This document shows positions 1-8,516 of a stretch of DNA of 64,000 nt, one piece after another. The notes beneath the pieces are model-generated. The model was given only the letters and a program-made list of their open reading frames with translations, did not search any database and was not told where the DNA came from. The DNA comes from Scilla litardierei. Taxonomy: Eukaryota > Streptophyta > Magnoliopsida > Asparagales > Asparagaceae. The stretch spans positions 114,088,301 to 114,152,300 of the forward strand of contig CM061135.1 in NCBI GenBank assembly GCA_030789695.1, given 5' to 3'. Positions within the stretch are counted from its first letter, which is position 1. Every line of letters starts with the position of its first letter. The position numbers were made by a program, and so were the translations under genes.

Positions 1-1356
1 TCGGAGCAATTGGCTTTGCTCAATCGGAACACTCAAAGATTGCCGGCGCAACCGGAGCAAAACCCACGGGGCAACATGGGCCACATCAATGCCGTAGTTT
101 CCGTTACTACTAGAGGCGGGAAGGACACCACCCCCGCCATGATTCCTATTGAGGAGCCCGTGGAAGAAAGCTTGGAGCCAATTGAGCCGATAGTTGAAGC
201 TGAAAAGGAGAAGGAGCCATAAGACAAAGAGAAATCTAGAGCGGAGCAATTGATTGAGGAAAGACGCTTCATGCCACCGGTCCCATTCCCCCAAAGGCTC
301 GCTAGAGCGAAAATGGAGAAAAGGCTAGCAAAATTTCTCGAGTACCTAAGAGGAGTTAGCCTTAACATTCCCTTCCTTGACGCCATCGTCGAGATCCCCA
401 CGTATGCTAAATTTTTGAAGGACTTGATTTCGGGGAGGAAAAGGAAGGAGAAGATCATGCTAGCCGAGGAGGGCTCTTGGTTCACCAAGAGAGAGAAGGA
501 GCCGGCAAAATTTAAAGATCCGGGGAGTTTTCGGATTCCTTGCACTTTGGGCGGCGTCCCTCTTCAAAAGGCGTTGGTTGATCTTGGGGCTAGTGTGAGC
601 CTCATGCCTCTCTCCATGTTCTTAAGGTTAAACACCGGGACAAGGTTGAAACCCACCGACATGCGCATTCAATTAGCCGATGGACGGATAACAAGGCCGG
701 TGGGGATTGCCGAAGACATACCGCTACAAGTCCCGGGTGGAATATGCTTGCCATGTGACTTCGTGATCATGGACGTCAAGGAGGAGGGAGACACTTCATT
801 GATACTTGGACGCCCGTTCCTAGCCACCGCCGGAGTCATCGTCGACGTGCGCGAAGGTACCCTAACTTTAAACGTCGGAAACATCGAGGTGGAGCTCCAC
901 ATTCCTAAGGCCATGAAGCACATGCCTTATCATGAGGAACTTGACTACATGGACCTCCTTGATGAGGTGATTGAAGAGGCGATTCCTCACTCAATTGGCG
1001 CTCTTTTCGATGAAGACTTTGAGGAAGGCCCGGATTTAGGCTACGATGAGAAGAAAAATGATTCCCCCGACCTCTCCGCTGAAGATGATGAAGGCGACCC
1101 TGATGTCGCAAGGATTCGAGAGCTCTGCAAGCGCTCGAAACTAAAGTCTCCAAAGAAAGCTCTGCCGGCACGGAAATCGGCATCACCGGCAAAACCGTTG
1201 ACCGGAGCAAATGCTAGCTTGGGGGAGCCTCCCCCCAACACTATTCGAGACGAGAGACCACCGCGGGAGAACACTACGTCGCAACTTCCCAATCCAAGCG
1301 TTCTCCCCGGAAAGTTTGATGGGTGCATCTCATATGCACCAAACATCCCGCATTGA
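1..1356 (+). pseudogene. Athila-type gag-protease, 5'-truncated, one in-frame stop
   Basis: Gag C-terminus plus aspartic protease of an Athila-lineage retrotransposon, acting in the virus-like particle. Frame 1 is open from the window edge, has a TAA at 220-222, then continues in the same frame to 1356. This looks like one gene with a nonsense change, not two genes. Visible after 250: the Athila gag tail (PQRLARAKMEKRLAKFLEYL region), the linker KDPGSFRIPCTLGG, the retropepsin active site DLGA at residues 111-114 counted from the ATG at 250, and the flap-end motif ILGRPF at 185-190. An acidic tail of about 120 residues follows, then the stop. No RT follows. Family assignment is firm; activity is unlikely. 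Confidence 0.88.
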
Positions 1357-1387
1357 TTGAAAATTATAGGGGGTCGAGCTCACGACC

Positions 1388-1420
1388 TTAAACGAGCGCT
1401 TGTCGGGAGGCAAGCCGACG
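1388..1420 (+). other. Athila post-pol conserved motif
   Basis: The stretch with AACGAGCGCTTGTCGGGAGG and then CAAGCC resembles the sequence that, as I recall, follows the pol stop in plant Athila elements. It recurs in inverted orientation at 59634-59666 next to another gag-protease remnant. Here it lies only about 30 bp after the protease stop, which marks where pol has been lost. Confidence 0.6.
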
Positions 1421-1686
1421 GTTTTTGCTTTATTTTTACTTTTTCTTTATTTTCGTTTTAGAAATTGTTAGTGTTTTGAGTCGTTCGCCCAAAAATTTTG
1501 TGATAACGGGTCCTATTTTTCTTGACAGGAGAGGAGATAGGTAGATCCATCATGAGGAGGATGAACGAGTCGACGAGGAGCGCCCCAAGAAGGCGCTCGA
1601 CGCTTAGGAGGAAGATGAAATCGATTGGAGGAAGAAAGACGGAGTTTAGAGCCAAAACGAAGACAAACAGCAGAACATAAGGCTTA

Positions 1687-2009
1687 CTCGGCCGAGTATA
1701 CTAGTCACTCGGCCGAGTACACAAGTTCGTCCGGCAGAGCCGCTCACGAACGAGGGAAGTCTGCTGTACCCAACTCTCTGTTTATTTTCCTCATTTCATT
1801 ATAACTGCTGCTCGGCCGAGTATATATTGTCACTCGGCCGAGTAAAATGGATACCCTCCTAGGGCGAGTCTTGCCGAGTAGCTTGAGTCACTTGGCCGAA
1901 TGGACTTACTCCACTCGGCCGAGGCTGGCAAAGCCACTCGGCCGAAGCGATGGCGGGGAGGAAATTTTCATTGGTAACGCTCGGCCGAGTGCCACGTCAC
2001 TCGGCCGAG
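1687..2009 (+). repeat. CTCGGCCGAG palindrome array, internal copy
   Basis: The 10-bp perfect palindrome CTCGGCCGAG occurs at 1687, 1708, 1811, 1833, 1914, 1980 and 2000. Near copies lie at 1891 and 1937. Most are flanked as CACTCGGCCGAGT. The same motif forms a second array in this element's LTR. The array ends 13 bp before a TATA box. Confidence 0.9.
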
Positions 2010-2021
2010 TCGTAACTTTTT

Positions 2022-2030
2022 TATATATAA
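2022..2030 (+). promoter_or_regulatory. TATA box of a putative internal promoter for ORF1
   Basis: TATATATAA lies immediately downstream of the palindrome array and about 550 bp before the ORF1 ATG. A GC- and CT-rich leader follows. The element's LTR has the same order (palindromes, then TATA, then leader), which suggests a second transcription start. This is inference; no transcript is seen. Confidence 0.5.
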
Positions 2031-2234
2031 GGGGCGAGGGGGGGCACAGTTTTCGAAATCGCAAAACCCCAAACCGCCCGCGCCCCTTCAGCTTCCCTCG
2101 CCCGATCGCTTCGCCCGACCCCTCACTCGCCTGACCAGCGCCGCCCTACCGCCGCTCAGCCTGCCACCGCCGGCTGAGCACCGCCGACGCCTCGCCCGAG
2201 TCGCCGCCGGCGGCCGCCCGTCCGATCACCTCCG

Positions 2235-2396
2235 GTACCCCTGTTTTCGCCGTTTTCTCCTCTTTTCGTGTATTTCTTGAGGATCCATGTGCTAAACGCC
2301 CCCCTAACCCAAATCAATTTCTATATCCATCCATTATACCCCTATTGCTCCATACATTTTGATTATTACTCGCTGATATCGCTTTTTCATGCGCAG
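2235..2396 (+). other. Candidate 5'-UTR intron upstream of ORF1
   Basis: A GC-rich leader is interrupted by a 162-bp AT-richer stretch. It begins with GG|GTACCC and ends with a T-rich tract and GCGCAG|G. The length, base composition contrast and GT-AG ends suit a plant leader intron. It lies between the TATA box at 2022 and the ATG at 2575. Confidence 0.4.
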
Positions 2397-2574
2397 GTTG
2401 CCTTTTGGAGCTTAGGGGAGCCCAGGGGAGCTTCTACGGGCTGATCCGGACTCCGCGGAGGCGCTGACTTCGCACGCTTCCACTGCTTAGCACTCGCGGC
2501 GTGTCGGGGTACACTCTTTCCACTCTTTTACACGCACCGCACTTTTTTCACTTTTCGGCGCGTTCGGGGCCGAT

Positions 2575-4758
2575 ATGCCGCCCCGGACACGGCCGCGGTC
2601 GAAGAGAGCTTCCGCCAAGCGGAAGCGGTCGGATGATGCCGGCCCCTCCCACGAGTTGGAGGACTCTCCTCCACCGTCCCCCGCACACCCCGCACACCCA
2701 GCACAGCCTGCAGACCCCGCACACCCCGCACAGCCTGCAGTGCACCCACAGCCCGCACAGCCTCTCCCCGCCGACCCACAGCCACCACCACCGGCTCCAC
2801 TGGTCGGGCCGCTCGGGATTACGTTCTGAGACGACGCACACCGCGCCGTCTTCGAGCGTATCTCCCAGCGCTCGATCGTACCCTCCAGGTTTGCACATCT
2901 CGCTGACCTAGGACGCCTGGGGGTACTAGAGGGGATGCTCACGTTGTACGACAACGTGGGCTGGCGAGATTTTCTGCAGGTGTCGGCGGATACTTTTACC
3001 CGCCCGACACTTGAGGTTTTGAGTTCGATCGCCCGGACCGACGAGGGATGCTCATTCCGGTTCATGGATCAAGAGTGCCAGGTCACTCTCGATATGATGA
3101 GAGCATTCTTCTCGTGGCCCGCTGTCCCCGGTGCCGATCGCGGTTACGGCCCCACCCATATCCCCCCACCTTCCTTCGATGCCGGTGCCTTCTGGGCCCG
3201 GATTACGGGCCACCACGCCGCCTTTGACCCTAGTAGGGCCAAGGCCTCGGCCATTGTCCACCCCTGCCTACGCATTGCCCAGCGCCTCATGGCGACCACC
3301 TTTTTGGCCAGATATGAGCCGGGCACGATGTCTACGCCAGAGCTCTACATGCTCTATGCGATGACACGTCCCAGAGCTCTATCTAGGGATGGACACGAGC
3401 TTGTCCCCGCCGTCGTGATCGACATTGCGGCTTGGTTTTTAGACCACATCATTGTATCGGTGGGCGCTCGCTCACCGATATGCTGCGGCGGTCTGATCAC
3501 CTTGCTTACCATGATGACCGGCGAGGACCTACCTGACGATTTGCGACGCGTCCCGGGCCCCACTTCTCTGTCGATAGACGTTATGGCCCGGATGAAGATG
3601 CTTCGTCCGCATGGTGAGCGTCACTGGGTCTGGTTGCACGGCCCTTACGGTGCCGACTACATGATTCTCCCGAGCCCTGCTCAGACTCAGATTGCACCAG
3701 CCCACGTCGACTGGCTCCCGGTGATGGATGTTCTCATCCCCGCTGCCTACGTGCTCGAGGCCGAGGAGTCCGAGCAGGCCCACGCTGCCCACGCTGCCCC
3801 CGCAGACCCTGCTGCACACCCTGCCGAGCCTGCTGCCGACCCTGTTGACCCAGTGGCCCCTCAGCCCATACCTGATGCTTCCGCTGCTCTCGACACCGCT
3901 GTCGGTGTCGAGAGTACTTTTGCTGAGCCCACTTCCACCACTGTCACCACTTCCGAGGCTGTCACCACCACTCCCACTGCCACCTCTGGCCCTCTGTCCG
4001 TGGAGCCTCTTTGCTCCGCACTCCCCGAGCGCCCGCCGACCTTTGTCGAGAGTGGAGAGCCCTCGTTTGCCGCGGTCGTGGAGACCATGGCTAGCATGAT
4101 CTCCACTGGGGTTGCGCCTTTTGGTCCACACACTTCCGCCCCAGCGGTAGTTACCTCTGTCTCCACCCCCGCCGTATTTTCCGAGAGTGTCGTGGCGTCT
4201 GTCCACACTTCTGTGCCACTGACCTCTCTGGCCTCCTCGTTGCCACCTTTGCACACTTCTTTCGCTGCCGCTGCCTCCACTTCCCACCAGCCGGTGCCCC
4301 GGCCTCACACTGAGGCCAGGCCCACATTTGCAGGCACGACACCTTTTGTCCCCTTCCCTGTTGAGCCCGTTACATACTCTACTCGCGTACGCCAGCCTCG
4401 CCCTGCACAGCCTAGACCGGTGCGTCCCTCTGCACCACCCCTGCCCGACACTGTACTGCAGAGCATACGTGCTCTTGAGTTGGCGGTGAGTGGTCTTAGA
4501 GGTGACCTTAGGACCCTGTCCTCCACCGTCTCTACGATGGCTGGACGCTTCGAGCTGATCCCCCAGATCCATTACTGTCTCACACAGGTCTTGGAGCGTC
4601 TCCCACGCGTACCCCCACCCACCCAGCAGGTTCCCACACACACTTCCACACACACTAGACCTGCTTCCACTTCCACGCCCACCCCAGCTCAGCAGCCTAC
4701 ACCACCGCCACCACCACCCCCGCCTCAGGACGGAGACGGCGCAGCACCACCTTCTTAG
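2575..4758 (+). pseudogene. Athila ORF1 (env-position protein), one in-frame stop
   Basis: Two reading frames, 2575-2829 and 2935-4758, are in one frame with a single TGA at 2827-2829, giving a gene of about 727 codons. The context TTC TGA GAC fits a CGA to TGA change. The N-terminus is basic (PPRTRPRSKRASAKRKRS, a likely nuclear signal), then a Pro-Ala-His repeat. The core around 2935-3760 resembles the plant ATHILA ORF-1 domain, whose function is unknown (WRDFLQV, RIAQRLMATT, ELYMLYAM, DHI). The C-terminal half is Ala/Thr/Ser/Pro-rich with a terminal poly-Pro run. I see no convincing transmembrane segment, so it does not look like a working envelope protein. Confidence 0.78.
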
Positions 4759-6687
4759 GCACCCTTGATGCCTTGATTTATTCCTGCCGTTGTGCTGCCC
4801 GTTTCTGCTGGGTCCTGTTGCACTTTTTGTCCACCCCCCCTCCCCTCACTTATTACGGTATTCTCTTTTTGATCGTATCTTTCTATATCTATTTTGGGAG
4901 AGAGGGGAGAGTTTTTGGTGACACTTATATCTATGTATCGCTCCTATCTGTGCATGCATCATGTCCGCATCATATTTTCATTTCTCTTTTTTACTTTTTT
5001 CTTTTCATTTTTCCATGCATGCATTCTCACTTGCCCCTCCCATCGCTTGTCTCTCGGTGTGCCACACTTTGCACATTGAGGACACTGTGCCATTTAGCTT
5101 GGGGGAGTGAGTTCTCACGTTCTTTTTCGATTTGTCACCTTTATTTTTAGTTTTTCACACGATTTTTTCGCTTTTGCACTCATTTTTCATCATTTTTCTT
5201 TTATTTTGCCATGCATCACGTTTTTCTTATTTTCCTGTGTGTCGCATTGCATAGTTTCTATTTTCCCTTTATCTTTATTTCTTTTTCATCTCATGCTAGA
5301 GATGACTTTTCTGTGATGATGATGACGTTGGATTTAGCTTATTCTATATGCATGCTATATTTGTCATGTCTTAGGTTTTATTTCAGATATCAGATGCTAT
5401 GACTTGCTTTGCATTTAGAATAGTAACCCACACCTTTTTTCGCATGAAAATGGATGAAATTTTGTTATTAGCTGAGTCTGAATATTCATATGTATGCTAT
5501 CACAGAAAACACACCAAGATTCACGCATTGAATGCTTATATTTGGAGTACTGACTTTCTTTTCCTATATCACTTCTATATGCATGAATTGTACACTTCAC
5601 TTCAGGATGATTGAATGATGATTAGCTATGATATATCTGGATTAGTTAGCTTTTTTGTGATCGAAACTGAGTAGATTAGATTACCCTGCTGAAGTTGTCG
5701 TGCATGTCTTATAGAGTGAACCGAGAGTTATATTTATTTCTTTCTCCACAAATCTTGAACATCATTTCTCTACTTTTAAAATCATTGGTGAATCTCCCCT
5801 TAGTGATTCTATTTTATGGCATTTTCCCCCGCTACTAATTCCTAGCTCCAAATCTCTTATTCTATAAAAAAAGGAGAGAAAAACATTCTTGTACATCATT
5901 ATCTCTCTCTGAGTTGGGATCGTTGTGTATATATTGCTTATTGTAAAAAAAAACAAAAAAGAAAAAAAAAAGAGGAAAAATCCTCAATAAAAGATCCCAT
6001 CTCACTTTCTTTCTTTCTTCTTTCTTTTCGTTGCTTTTGGAGCTATATATAAAAATGGGGATGTAAATAATTTTTTTATGCCACCACGCTTATAGATAAG
6101 CTTGGGGGAGGGATCCATTGATGTGTGAGAGAGTGACTACTTGACATTGCACGACAACCTAGGCTAAGTAATATTCTATACTCGGTGAGATTATTTTAGT
6201 TTTACGAAATCCAGAAATCTAAGCCTAGCACTCATTTCATGAAATCCATACTTTTCTATTCTCTCTATTCTATAGTGTGATACTCTTATACTCTAGATAG
6301 AAAGCGTTCAATTGAAAAGTGTGTGATCTGTGATTTGCATACCGCTTTAAATGATTCAGACGATGTTAATTTTAAAATTATTCCGCTTTTCATGATTATA
6401 ACGTTTTTCGTGGGTTTTCTATTTCTATTTGCACTATTATACTATGATATCAAAATAAAATTCTTTGACATGTATTTTTCATTCGGTGCATGCTATAAGA
6501 GTAAGTGAAACCCACGTCCTGAGAAAATGATCTAGCATCCTACCTCTTCGCTTCTTTCTCTCTTCTTTATTTTCATTTCGTTTTCATTCTTCTTCGTTTT
6601 TCATTTTTCTTTTTTTTCGCCGTTTTCGTTTTCCGAATCCACCGGGTTCGGCTTTTACTTATCTTCCTCGAGGACGAGTAAGAGGCA
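4759..6687 (+). other. Non-coding 3' region of element A
   Basis: About 1.9 kb between the ORF1 stop and the polypurine tract, with no supportable gene. It is T-rich on the + strand and carries two extra polypurine-like copies: AGCTTGGGGGAG at 5096-5107 and at 6099-6110. The first is preceded by a CACATTGAGGACACTGTG stretch that I recall as typical of Athila 3' regions. A-rich runs occur around 5945-5990. Confidence 0.7.
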
Positions 6688-6701
6688 AGCTTGGGGGATT
6701 T
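6688..6701 (+). other. Polypurine tract of element A
   Basis: AGCTTGGGGGATTT directly precedes the LTR start TGATCACTCC. It would prime plus-strand DNA synthesis. Matching tracts at 1216, 5096 and 6099 are discussed in the findings. Confidence 0.8.
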
Positions 6702-6998
6702 TGATCACTCCTTATTTTACACCTTTTTTCCGCATATTTGCATGCCATTTAGATAGCCCAAATCATGTTTTTCACGATATATCGACGATATTGCGATGCT
6801 TTTCACGATTTGTTGTTTTTGTCGCATTTCAGGTGATTTGGCGCGATTTGGAGTGATCTCGAGATGCGCTTACTCTAGACGGTCACCGACGACCTCCCCG
6901 AGGGGTATCTTGCTGTTGGAGAGGAGCGAAAGAAGAATGGACGTTGCAGGAGCGACGAGGAGGCCAAAATAAGCAGATTGGGCATTTTTTGTGTCCCA

Positions 6999-7375
6999 CT
7001 CGGCCGAGTGGAGGAGCCACTCGGCCGACCAGCGAGACACTGCTCGGCCGACCAGTTCAGACACGAGTTACCTGTGCACTCGACCGAGCACAGAAGACCC
7101 ACTCGGCCGAGTGACGATACCACGTCCGCCCGAGTGGCGCCCAGACGAAGCCCTTCCAAAACATCGAAGTTTCTGTTTTTCGGCTGCCTGAACTTCAGAA
7201 GACCCACTCGGCCGAGTGGAGAATCCCGTCCGCCCGAGTGCAGTGAAGTCATCGGCCGAGTGACGACAACTCACTCGGCCGAGCCGCCCCCGAACTGAAG
7301 ACCCCTGAAAACCCCGACTTACTGGAAAATTGCAGGGTTTTCACTCGGCCGAGCGACTTTTGTCACTCGGCCGAG
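6999..7375 (+). repeat. CTCGGCCGAG palindrome array, LTR copy
   Basis: Perfect CTCGGCCGAG at 6999, 7102, 7207, 7274, 7344 and 7366. Variants with one or two changes lie at 7020, 7043, 7079 and 7251. The array lies in the probable U3 region, ending about 85 bp before the TATA-like box. Confidence 0.9.
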
Positions 7376-7459
7376 TGCGATGCGCTGCCTGTAGCGAAAA
7401 CTGCGGAAAACAGGCTGTGCAGGGGTATTTTGGTCACGATTTTTGGACGATTTTTGGGG

Positions 7460-7468
7460 CTATTTAAG
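7460..7468 (+). promoter_or_regulatory. TATA-like box of A LTR
   Basis: CTATTTAAG lies within GGGGCTATTTAAGCCC, followed by a leader with CTCTCTCTTAG. It is the only good TATA-like site downstream of the palindromes. Confidence 0.55.
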
Positions 7469-7854
7469 CCCTGTTTTTACCCTAGTTTTGAGAGCTCTCT
7501 CTTAGATTTTTTGCAGCTTTTTAGATTAGTTTTTTAGCTTTATTCTTGTGATTGGAGAAGGAGCAAAACTTGGATTTTTGTTGGATTAATTGAAGAACTA
7601 CATTGGTTTGCATCTCTTTTCCCTAAAAATTCTATTTTTATTGTTTATATCATTGTTGTGATGAATTCTATTGCTTATCTCAACGATTATTTTTGTGATC
7701 TTGTTATGATTTGTGAGTAGTCTCCACGTCTTGGGGCGTGGGGATGAACCCTACAAGCCCACTTTCATATTTGTGATGAATTGGTAGAAATTGAGCTAGA
7801 ATCGCTATTAGAGATTAGATTGGGATCGATTTACTACGGATTGCTAGGTATTCA

Positions 7855-8164
7855 TATCAATTGGGATTTGCAAGAGATTGGATCCCAATTTGATAGGAAG
7901 CCCTAGAAATCCGAATTGGGTTGGAGTCGGATTTTCGAAGTATCGGTTTGCAAGAGATTGGACCGATACTAGGATTCCCGGCTGCAATTCTATACCGATA
8001 CCCGTTTGCAAGAGATTGGACGGGTAGGAACTATCCTAATCTAGATCGTGGACCGAGTTTGCAAGAGATTGGGCTCGGTGCGCGATTGGACGATGATGTT
8101 GATCCTAATGCTAGCTTCCCTAGGGTAGGGTTTGCAAGAGATTGGACCCGACCCTAGGATAGCT
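7855..8164 (+). repeat. Five hairpins with invariant loop TTGCAAGAGATTGG
   Basis: The 14-nt sequence TTGCAAGAGATTGG occurs at 7868, 7948, 8006, 8059 and 8132. Each copy is flanked by inverted repeats of different sequence: a 13-bp stem with one bulge (7855-7895); a 9-bp perfect stem AGTATCGGT / ACCGATACT (7939-7970); a 7-bp perfect stem TACCCGT / ACGGGTA (7999-8026); ACCGAG / CTCGGT plus a G-T pair (8052-8079); and a long stem of about 19 positions with two mismatches (8113-8164). The stems differ yet pair, while the loop is constant. Confidence 0.92.
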
Positions 8165-8516
8165 ATAGACCGGCAACAGCGCGAGAGCGTGAGCTTGGTT
8201 CTACATTCAGTTGCAACTAGTTCATCCGAATTCTCATTCTAGCAATTTTGATACCGATGAACCACATTTATGCAGTATGGTGTGTAGCGGGGATTCCTCA
8301 TTCCCTAGACGTTCTTTATTTGATTTGATATTTCGCACATTTGTCTGACGATTGTGACAAGATCGCCAAAGGCAAAATTCTCTTCTTAAATAGCCAGGTT
8401 GATCGGAGCAAGCACAGTCATTCGTCCTCCCTGTGTTCGATATCCCGCTCGCTGCTACACCGTGCACTTGCGGTAAAACTACAACCGTTCTTTTGGGTCA
8501 CGTCCCGGAGCGATCA

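Larger units (their letters stand above)
1..8516 (+). mobile_element. Athila-like Ty3/gypsy element A, 5' end outside window
   Basis: Order on the + strand: gag-protease, a motif normally found after pol, a palindrome array with TATA box, an ORF1 in the env position, a long T-rich 3' region, a polypurine tract and an LTR. No reverse transcriptase, RNase H or integrase is present between protease and ORF1, so the copy is non-autonomous. The LTR ends TGATCACTCC / GGAGCGATCA are near-perfect inverted repeats. The base after the LTR resumes the Tekay LTR sequence (compare 8517 with 16107), so A was inserted into that LTR. The target duplication is probably GTACT, but the left flank is outside the window. 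Confidence 0.88.
6702..8516 (+). repeat. 3' LTR of element A
   Basis: 1815 bp, starting TGATCACTCC and ending GGAGCGATCA. It is preceded by a polypurine tract and followed by sequence identical to the inside of the Tekay LTR at 16107. It holds a CTCGGCCGAG array (6999-7375), a TATA-like box (7460) and a five-hairpin array (7855-8164). Near its end it has GTGCACTTGCGGTAAA (8462-8477), also found in family B LTRs. Confidence 0.87.

Noticed and set aside
2487..3065. Gly/Cys/Ala-rich minus-strand frames (up to 192 codons)
   Set aside because: They mirror the Pro-Ala-His repeat coding of ORF1; low complexity, no family.
3529..4653. 374-codon minus-strand frame
   Set aside because: It is the complement of the Ala/Thr/Ser-rich half of ORF1, which has the family match. 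Codon bias opens the opposite strand.
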